24,589 nucleotides of DNA, taken from assembly GCA_002403905.1 (NCBI GenBank), contig DHIR01000076.1, positions 4,909 through 29,497 of the forward strand. Direction: 5' to 3'. The notes beneath the pieces are model-generated. The model had not been told where the DNA came from. It saw nothing but the letters and a program-made list of their open reading frames with translations, and did not search any database. Positions 16,298-22,636 of the stretch are shown piece by piece. Every line of letters begins with the position of its first letter. Positions within the stretch are counted from its first letter, which is position 1. The translations under genes were made by a program, and so were the position numbers. This DNA comes from Mucilaginibacter sp. UBA4741. GTDB lineage: Bacteria > Bacteroidota > Bacteroidia > Sphingobacteriales > Sphingobacteriaceae.

Positions 16298-17086
16298 ATG
16301 AGCATATTCAAAATATTTGGACAGGATAACGATGGCCCCGGCGATGTAAAAGCGGTGCGCGATGCCTTGTTACGCGGCATAAAAGAAAACCTTCAAAAAT
16401 CTGAGGGCGGCGAGGGTCGCAATATCAAAGGCATTAACCTTTTTATAGCTGCAAGCGGTAGTGATAAACACATGTATGAGGCTGCCGTATATCAGGGTGA
16501 GCCTGAGAAATTTAAAGACGAGGTGCAACGTATTGCCGATGATTTTGACATAGGCCTGCCCGGCAATTGGGAAATGGAGGTGAACTTCGATGAAAAATTT
16601 CCGCCCGAGGCTGTAAAATTAGCGGATATTAACGCGGCGATGTTTATTCGCACCAAAGATCATGTGATCCAAAGATCAGGGTCAGCCTACATCAGGGTAT
16701 TAAATGGAGAAGCCGAAAAGCCGGTGTATGTTATAAAATCTGATGACGGCAAGTTAAATATCGGCCGAGAAAAAAGGGCACAAGTAGAGGGTGGCTTTTT
16801 CAGGACCAATCATATAGCTTTCCCCGGCGATGTCAATAATGAACACAACAAATATATCAGCCGGCAGCACGCGCATTTGGAATGGAATAATGAAAAGGGG
16901 TGCTTTATGCTGTATGCTGACGAAGGCGGCATCCCACCCGGTAATAAAGTAAAGATCCGTTCGGTAACTAATGATAACCTGGTAAAATTGCATTCGAGCC
17001 TGATAGGCCACCAGTTAGCAGAGGGCGACCAAATTATTTTGGGCGAAACAGCCGTGATTGAGTTTAGTTATAAAAAAGGAAAATAA
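16298..17086 (+). CDS. FhaA-like protein with intact FHA domain
   Basis: A 262-residue cytoplasmic protein. Residues about 140-258 form an FHA domain with the phosphothreonine-binding set: GR (156-157), SRQH (188-191) and the Asn of PPGN (216). Residues about 12-118 (GINLFIAASGSDKHMYEA, then NWEMEVNFDEKFPPEA) parallel the N-terminal domain of the 316-residue neighbour and, more weakly, DUF3662 of actinobacterial FhaA. No signal or membrane helix is seen. It is five bases from the SEDS-PBP stop and five bases from the second kinase start, so its expression is tied to both. A natural role is to read kinase autophosphorylation and recruit partners to the SEDS-PBP complex, but the bound phosphopeptide is unknown. 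The FHA call is firm, the DUF3662 relation moderate. Confidence 0.88.
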   Translation: MSIFKIFGQDNDGPGDVKAVRDALLRGIKENLQKSEGGEGRNIKGINLFIAASGSDKHMYEAAVYQGEPEKFKDEVQRIADDFDIGLPGNWEMEVNFDEKFPPEAVKLADINAAMFIRTKDHVIQRSGSAYIRVLNGEAEKPVYVIKSDDGKLNIGREKRAQVEGGFFRTNHIAFPGDVNNEHNKYISRQHAHLEWNNEKGCFMLYADEGGIPPGNKVKIRSVTNDNLVKLHSSLIGHQLAEGDQIILGETAVIEFSYKKGK

Positions 17087-17091
17087 GATAA

Positions 17092-18387
17092 ATGAGCAAG
17101 GTGTTTACAATAATGGAGGGCTTGGAGAACATGGGCGCGTTACGCACCGGTGGGCAAGGCTCTGTTTATAAAGGCAGGCGCATAGGGCCTATCCTAAGCG
17201 CTGTGAAGCTTTTACCTACACCTATTGCTGACGAAAGTCTTGACGACAAAAATTACAGAAAGTTTGTAAGCGAGGTTGAAAAACTTAAAAAAGTAAACCA
17301 GGTACCTAACCCCAACGTGGTTAAAATATTAAGCTGGGGCATTACAGAAAGCGGATCATTGCCGTTTATAGAGATGGAGTTTATAGAAGGCCCTGATTTG
17401 TGTGAGCTGCTGTCTGAATCTCATGAGAAAATATTCAGTATAAAAGAAACCATTAAACTTGGCGACCAATTGGCCGGAGCCTTGGCGCACTGCCATAAAG
17501 TAGGTGTAAAGCATGGTGATATCAAAAGCAATAACATTAAACTTAATATTCAGACGGGCAATTATGTGTTGCTGGATTTTGGTCTGTCGATCATGTCAGA
17601 CGAGGAGCGCCGCAGCAGTATGCGCCATGCCGGCGCTATAGAATTTATGGCTCCCGAACAGAATGAAGGCCAAATACTGTTTCAAACAGATATTTACAGT
17701 TTTGGTGTCGTATTATTTGAGTTATTGGCTGGCAGTGTGCCGTTCCCGCTGCATGACAATGGAGAAACAGCACGAAATACGGTGATGATCGCCCACATGG
17801 AATCTCCGGTGCCAGATCTATTAACTTTACGAAAGGAAAATCTGCCTAAAAACTGGACTGCGGCACAACAACAGCACGAAATGCAAGTGCCGGCCTGGCT
17901 TTTAAATATCATTTATAAATGCCTTGAAAAGAAGCCCCATAACCGCTACGCTAACGGTGTGTACCTGCAAGACGCAATTGTAGAGAACAGTGTTTCGGCA
18001 GGTAATACCGACAATAATATGGTGGTATTAAAAACCGAAAATGAAACATTGCAAACAAAACTGATACAGTTACAGGAAGCCGCACTCTTTGTCCAAAAAT
18101 CAACCATAACAGTACCCAGATCATTGTTTAACGGAGGAATTGTACTTATAATAATACTGGTTGTTTTGAGCGTTTACGCTCTTTCTTCCAAAAAGGTAGT
18201 ATATCAACCCAGCCCACAAGCAACTGCTGCATACGTGCCATTTATGTTTCGTTATACTCCTCCTCCAAGTACAACAGCAATTAATCATACCAAAGACAGC
18301 ATTGCAAAAGCGCGTAAAGTAAAAGCATGGGCTGCAAATGTTAAGAAACGGAAACCGAAAAAAAAGAAATTTCTTGGTCTGTTTTAA
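17092..18387 (+). CDS. Membrane-anchored Hanks-type Ser/Thr protein kinase (second copy)
   Basis: A 431-residue paralogue of the kinase at 8248. Residues 1-300 align without gaps with 233 identities, including the glycine loop (GGQGSVYKG), Lys39, HGDIKSNN (141-148), DFG (162-164) and the whole activation segment (159-193). The C-terminal part is unrelated: a heptad-like coiled-coil stretch (about 309-335, KTENETLQTKLIQLQEA), one helix (347-365), then a tail of about 65 residues ending in the very basic KKRKPKKKKFLGLF. A strongly basic tail on the expected outer side is unusual under the positive-inside rule. It starts 5 bases after the FHA gene and closes the cluster; a weak hairpin lies at 18406-18420. 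Kinase function is firm, its substrates unknown. Confidence 0.93.
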   Translation: MSKVFTIMEGLENMGALRTGGQGSVYKGRRIGPILSAVKLLPTPIADESLDDKNYRKFVSEVEKLKKVNQVPNPNVVKILSWGITESGSLPFIEMEFIEGPDLCELLSESHEKIFSIKETIKLGDQLAGALAHCHKVGVKHGDIKSNNIKLNIQTGNYVLLDFGLSIMSDEERRSSMRHAGAIEFMAPEQNEGQILFQTDIYSFGVVLFELLAGSVPFPLHDNGETARNTVMIAHMESPVPDLLTLRKENLPKNWTAAQQQHEMQVPAWLLNIIYKCLEKKPHNRYANGVYLQDAIVENSVSAGNTDNNMVVLKTENETLQTKLIQLQEAALFVQKSTITVPRSLFNGGIVLIIILVVLSVYALSSKKVVYQPSPQATAAYVPFMFRYTPPPSTTAINHTKDSIAKARKVKAWAANVKKRKPKKKKFLGLF

Positions 18388-18405
18388 ATCGCTATTTATA
18401 AATTA

Positions 18406-18420
18406 GAAACTAAAAGTTTC
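18406..18420 (+). terminator. Weak hairpin after the second kinase gene
   Basis: GAAACT-aaa-AGTTTC gives a 6-bp stem with a 3-base loop, followed by AGTAATTTTC. The stem is short and AT-rich and the U tract is broken. It may terminate the kinase cluster inefficiently. Confidence 0.3.
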
Positions 18421-18474
18421 AGTAATTTTCATAACCGACTCTTCTATTGGGCCCTGATCAGAAACATTATCAAT

Positions 18475-18492
18475 ATCTATCTGTATATAGAT
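18475..18492 (+). promoter_or_regulatory. Inverted repeat just upstream of the HD-PycTM gene
   Basis: ATCTAT-N6-ATAGAT forms a perfect 6-bp dyad ending 12 bases before the start codon at 18505. It could be an operator or a structured leader for the HD-PycTM/ppk unit. In AT-rich sequence a 6-bp dyad is also easily accidental. Confidence 0.25.
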
Positions 18493-18504
18493 AAATATTA
18501 CGCA

Positions 18505-19716
18505 ATGTCCACTAAAACAAATTATACCAAACTATTGCAACAAGTTAAAAAATTTGTTTTATCCTACTATAAAGCCCATTCTAATCCTAAATTCACCTAT
18601 CATAATATTGATCATACAAATGATGTGGTATCGGCAGCTAAAAAAATAGCCGATCATTACCAGTTGGATGATAGCGACTATTTTGCGGTATTGGTTGCGG
18701 CCTGGTTTCATGACATTGCTTATTATGCAGGTGCAGAGAATCATGAAGCAAAGGGAGCTGTAATAGCAACAGATTTTTTGAAAGGGTTTGACCTTGATGA
18801 TGAGTTATTACAACACATAACAAGTTGCATATTAGCCACAAAGCTCCCGCAAAAACCTACAGATATTTTACAAAGCATTATTTGCGATGCTGACCTGTTC
18901 CATTTAGGTACAGATGATTTTCAGCGAAAAACGAAGTCGTTACGCAAGGAATTTAATACTATACATGGCACCGACATCAGCAAAGACGATTGGCGAAAAA
19001 AAACCATTCAGCTGATGGAAGAGCATGAATATCATACTGATTATTGCCGGTTATTATTGAATGAAACAAAACAAAACAACCTTAGCGACCTGGAGCGTAA
19101 AGTAAACGATACGCTTGATGTGGAAGAAAGCATGCCCTTCGCCGAGGCTCAAGATGATACGCGTATTTTTAAAAACGGCAAAAATACGCAAGAACTAAGT
19201 AAAGGTGTTGAAACCATGTTCAGGCTAACATCAAGCAATCATCAGCGTTTAAGCAATATGGCCGATAGCAAGGCGCATATTATGATATCTGTTAACGCAA
19301 TCATCATTTCTTTGTTGCTGAGTTTGTTGTTAAGAAACATGACCACCCACCACAACCAAATTATTCCCGCTATTTTATTACTTACCGTTAACCTGGTAAC
19401 AATTGTATTTGCTATCCTGGCAACCCGGCCTAATATATCGCAGGGTACATTTACGCAACAGGATATAGACGACAGAAATGTAAATCTTTTGTTTTTTGGC
19501 AATTTCTACAAAATGGATTTTGACGCTTACCGCCACGGAATGATAACCCTTATAAACGATAACGAATTTTTGTATGGCAGCTTAATAAAAGATGTTTATG
19601 CGCAAGGTATTGTGCTTGGGCGCAAATACCGATTGTTAAGAGCATCATACAACGTATTTATGTTTGGCCTGGTAATTTCGGTAATTGCTTTTGTTATCTC
19701 TTCGTTAATTAAATAA
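18505..19716 (+). CDS. HD-domain phosphohydrolase fused to a PycTM (DUF5706) membrane domain
   Basis: A 403-residue membrane protein. The N-terminal HD domain shows His33, His37, HD at 69-70 (WFHDIAYYAG), His80 and Asp128/Asp130 (ICDADLFHLG). It would hydrolyse a phosphoester such as a nucleotide or cyclic nucleotide; the substrate cannot be read from sequence. The C-terminal part (about 236-403) is the PycTM/DUF5706 type: ETMFRLTSSNHQRLSNMADSK precedes helices at 258-276, 285-306 and 383-401, with the NLLFFGNFYKMDFD stretch between. PycTM domains occur in effectors of Pycsar antiphage systems, but no pyrimidine cyclase gene is present, so a housekeeping role is more likely. Its stop overlaps the ppk start by one base, linking it to polyphosphate. 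A gap of 117 bases separates it from the kinase cluster. Confidence 0.88.
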   Translation: MSTKTNYTKLLQQVKKFVLSYYKAHSNPKFTYHNIDHTNDVVSAAKKIADHYQLDDSDYFAVLVAAWFHDIAYYAGAENHEAKGAVIATDFLKGFDLDDELLQHITSCILATKLPQKPTDILQSIICDADLFHLGTDDFQRKTKSLRKEFNTIHGTDISKDDWRKKTIQLMEEHEYHTDYCRLLLNETKQNNLSDLERKVNDTLDVEESMPFAEAQDDTRIFKNGKNTQELSKGVETMFRLTSSNHQRLSNMADSKAHIMISVNAIIISLLLSLLLRNMTTHHNQIIPAILLLTVNLVTIVFAILATRPNISQGTFTQQDIDDRNVNLLFFGNFYKMDFDAYRHGMITLINDNEFLYGSLIKDVYAQGIVLGRKYRLLRASYNVFMFGLVISVIAFVISSLIK

Positions 19717-21761
19717 TGGAACCCCATAGTTTAACCGGTGATTCTTTTTTTGACCGCGATCTGAGCTGGTTATCTTTCAACGATAGGGTACTTGACGAGG
19801 CTGCAAAGAAAACCGTTCCGTTAAATGAGCGATTTAGGTTTTTAGCCATATTTTCATCAAATCTTGATGAGTTTTATCGCATAAGGTTCCCTGTGTTGCT
19901 GGCTGCAAAACAAATCAAACAGAAAAAGGATAATAAGAACTTATTGCATCTGCCCGATGCCGATCACGCAACGGATATTATATTGTTGCAACAGGAAAAA
20001 TTTGGCAGCATACTGGTTAACGAGTTGCTGCCAGAGTTGAACCACCACAATATACAGTTGGTTTACAATCAGCCCATCCCTGATACGGAGAAAGCGATAG
20101 CTGCTGAATATTTCTACAGCCAGGTGCTGGCATTTTTGCAACCTGTATATCTTTCAAAAAAGAAATTTTACGCCACCAATAACAGCATCTACTTCCTGGT
20201 TGTTTTGTCTAACGGCCCCGATAAGGAAAAATTGGTGGCGCTTAATATCCCTTCAGACCAATTACCACGTTTTTTTAGTATTGATATAAATGGCAGGCAA
20301 GTAATTGTTTTTCTGGAGGATATCATTCGCGATAACCTTCATGTTTTGTTTAAAGATGAGAAGGTTGTGGGTTGCTATACCTTCAAGATAACCCGGGATG
20401 CAGAAATTGAACTGAAAGATGAATTTCCCCGCAATATTGCGCGCCAATTTGAAAATCAATTAAAAAAAAGAGACTTTGGGTTTGCCACCCGCTTTCTGTA
20501 CCAGCCGTGCCTTCCGTTACGTATTTTAGAACTGCTGGTAGATAAATTCGAACTGGAAAACACAACAATGGTTGAAGGCGGTGTTTACCATAATTTAAAA
20601 GATCTGTTTGCCTTGCCGCTAACCAATAAGGAGTTATGCTTTGAGCCATGGCCGGCAATTACTTACAAGGATATAATAGCGCCCGATATTTTTGACCATA
20701 TAGCGGCAAAAGACATTTTGTTTAGCCCACCATATCAGTCCTATAACACTATACTCAGGTTTTTTAATGAAGCAGCAGCCGATGTTGCTGTAAAAGAAAT
20801 ATTTGTAACGCTTTATAGAGTAGCATCAAACTCGCGGATAGTAAATGCTTTAATGAGCGCTGCCAAATCAGGTAAAAAAGTGGTTGTCATGATCGAGCTA
20901 AAAGCAAGGTTTGACGAGGCAAATAATTTAAAATGGGCCAAAAAGCTAAAAGCTGCGGGGGCTACCATTGTTTATAGTGTTACAGCCTTAAAGGTGCATG
21001 CAAAATTAGCTTTGGTTAAACGGGAAGAGGAAGGCCGGTTAAAATATTATGGACTGTTAGGTACAGGTAATTTTAATGAAGAAACCACAAAGCTATATAC
21101 CGACCATATTTTGATGACGGCTAATCCTGAAATATTAGTCGAGGTGGAGTTACTGTTTTTATTCCTCGCCAAAAGAGTGAAACCAGAAAAGCATGCCCCT
21201 ATTAATTTCACTTATCTGCTTGTAGCTAAATTTAATTTGCAGGAGCGGTTTATAGCTTTAATAGATCATGAAATACGTAATGCTAAACAGGGGTTATCCT
21301 GCGGAATAACCATTAAATTAAATAACATAGAAGATCGTAAACTCATTGCTAAACTTTATGAAGCATCAGCAGCAGGCGTACCGGTTAATTTAATTATAAG
21401 AGCTGTGTGCTGCATTATACCGGGTATAAAAGGAATGAGCGAAAACATAACGGTTAAACGGATTGTTGATCGATACCTGGAGCATGCGCGGGTATTTATT
21501 TTTAACAACAACAACCAGCCGGTAGTGTACGCAGGATCGGCGGATTGGATGAACAGGAATATATACCGCCGCATTGAAGTTTGTTTCCCGGTATTGGATG
21601 CAGGTGTAAAACAAGAGCTTATTGATATAATTAACCTGCAACTACAGGACAATATACAGGCGGTAATGATAAATAGCAACCTGGAAAATTCAGAAATAAA
21701 ATCAGCAGACAAAGGTATACCGGCGCAATTGGCCATCTATGAAATGCTGAAAAACAAATAA
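19716..21761 (+). CDS. ppk1: Polyphosphate kinase 1
   Basis: Catalyses reversible polymerisation of the ATP gamma-phosphate into inorganic polyphosphate, peripherally at the membrane. The 681 residues are normal length for PPK1. The N-domain opens with FFDRDLSWLSFNDRVLDEA and continues FLAIFSSNLDEFYRIR. The catalytic core has EIFVTLYRVASNSRIVNAL, VVVMIELKARFDEANN and KVHAKLALVKR, with His428 as the phosphoenzyme residue (E. coli His435 equivalent). The second conserved His is His590 (DRYLEHARVF, E. coli His592 equivalent), followed by SADWMNRNIYRRIEV. It overlaps the HD-PycTM gene by one base (TAATG) and lies 11 bases before the lipoprotein gene. It is the best-supported metabolic gene of the right-hand block. 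Confidence 0.97.
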   Translation: MEPHSLTGDSFFDRDLSWLSFNDRVLDEAAKKTVPLNERFRFLAIFSSNLDEFYRIRFPVLLAAKQIKQKKDNKNLLHLPDADHATDIILLQQEKFGSILVNELLPELNHHNIQLVYNQPIPDTEKAIAAEYFYSQVLAFLQPVYLSKKKFYATNNSIYFLVVLSNGPDKEKLVALNIPSDQLPRFFSIDINGRQVIVFLEDIIRDNLHVLFKDEKVVGCYTFKITRDAEIELKDEFPRNIARQFENQLKKRDFGFATRFLYQPCLPLRILELLVDKFELENTTMVEGGVYHNLKDLFALPLTNKELCFEPWPAITYKDIIAPDIFDHIAAKDILFSPPYQSYNTILRFFNEAAADVAVKEIFVTLYRVASNSRIVNALMSAAKSGKKVVVMIELKARFDEANNLKWAKKLKAAGATIVYSVTALKVHAKLALVKREEEGRLKYYGLLGTGNFNEETTKLYTDHILMTANPEILVEVELLFLFLAKRVKPEKHAPINFTYLLVAKFNLQERFIALIDHEIRNAKQGLSCGITIKLNNIEDRKLIAKLYEASAAGVPVNLIIRAVCCIIPGIKGMSENITVKRIVDRYLEHARVFIFNNNNQPVVYAGSADWMNRNIYRRIEVCFPVLDAGVKQELIDIINLQLQDNIQAVMINSNLENSEIKSADKGIPAQLAIYEMLKNK

Positions 21762-21772
21762 CTACAATAATC

Positions 21773-22627
21773 ATGAAAACATTTATAATAGGGGGTACAG
21801 CAGCTATATTAGGTTCGTTAATTATGCTGTCTTGCATACAAAAAACTGTTTTTGAAAGCCCCATTGGTTATGATTTTGCAAAACCAACTAAATACAACTT
21901 ACCGACCGACCTGAATGAGATATCGGGCATAGCATTTAATAAGGGTAAAACCGACCGTATTTATGCCGAAAGTGATGGCATAGGCAAAGTATTTTATTTT
22001 AAGCTTGGCGATAAAACCATCAGGAACACCGAGTTTAAAGGAAACGGAGATTTTGAAGACATAGCTATAAGCAACAACCAGGTTGTTATGCTGCAAAGCA
22101 AGGGCGTATTATTTACTATCCCCCTATCAGAAATTGGCAAACCGCAAACTAACAATCTCCATAAAAACAAAGATATTTTACCCGAAGGTGAGTATGAGGG
22201 TATGTACGCCACAGATGCCGGTGAAGTATACGTATTGTGCAAACATTGTACTATAGATAAAACAAGTAAAAAAAGCAGCGGTTTTATATTTCAGTTAGCT
22301 GCCGATGGCTCAGTAAAACAAACCGGCGACTTTACTGTAAATGTAAAGCATATTGAAGAGTTGTTGGGTGTTGATAAGATCAGCTTCCATCCATCGGCAA
22401 TTACGCGTAACCCGGTAAGTAATGATTGGTATATACTTTCATCAGTAAATAAAATTTTGGTGGTAGCCGATGCTAAATGGAAAATAAGGCACGTATATAA
22501 ATTAGATCAAAATCTATTTACCCAACCCGAGGGTATAATTTTTGATGATCAAAACAATATGTACATATCAAACGAAGGGCATATGCCGCAGCCGGGTAAC
22601 ATTTTAAAGTTTGCGTATAAAAGATAA
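21773..22627 (+). CDS. SdiA-regulated (YjiK)-type beta-propeller lipoprotein
   Basis: A 284-residue protein with an N-terminal hydrophobic segment ending MLSC (Cys21), a probable lipoprotein signal although Met at -3 is not ideal. The body shows propeller-like repeats: LPTDLNEISGIAFN (about 44-57), DFEDIAI (near 97), EGEYEGMYA (near 137), FHPSAITRNP (near 200), and QPEGIIFDDQNNMYISNEG near the end. ELNEISGI-type and PEGI-type strands are what I associate with the SdiA-regulated domain (YjiK). Molecular function of the family is unknown. It is 11 bases after ppk1 and 9 bases before the metallophosphoesterase, so the three are likely cotranscribed. A phosphate-related role is only guilt by association. 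Confidence 0.75.
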   Translation: MKTFIIGGTAAILGSLIMLSCIQKTVFESPIGYDFAKPTKYNLPTDLNEISGIAFNKGKTDRIYAESDGIGKVFYFKLGDKTIRNTEFKGNGDFEDIAISNNQVVMLQSKGVLFTIPLSEIGKPQTNNLHKNKDILPEGEYEGMYATDAGEVYVLCKHCTIDKTSKKSSGFIFQLAADGSVKQTGDFTVNVKHIEELLGVDKISFHPSAITRNPVSNDWYILSSVNKILVVADAKWKIRHVYKLDQNLFTQPEGIIFDDQNNMYISNEGHMPQPGNILKFAYKR

Positions 22628-22636
22628 CAAACATTA

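Noticed and set aside
8248..18387. Type VI secretion regulation locus (kinase, phosphatase, FHA)
   Set aside because: No Tss, Hcp, VgrG or ClpV genes are present; the SEDS-PBP fusion points to cell wall synthesis instead.
18505..19716. Possible Pycsar antiphage system
   Set aside because: A PycTM domain is present but no uridylate/cytidylate cyclase gene lies nearby, and the neighbours are housekeeping genes.
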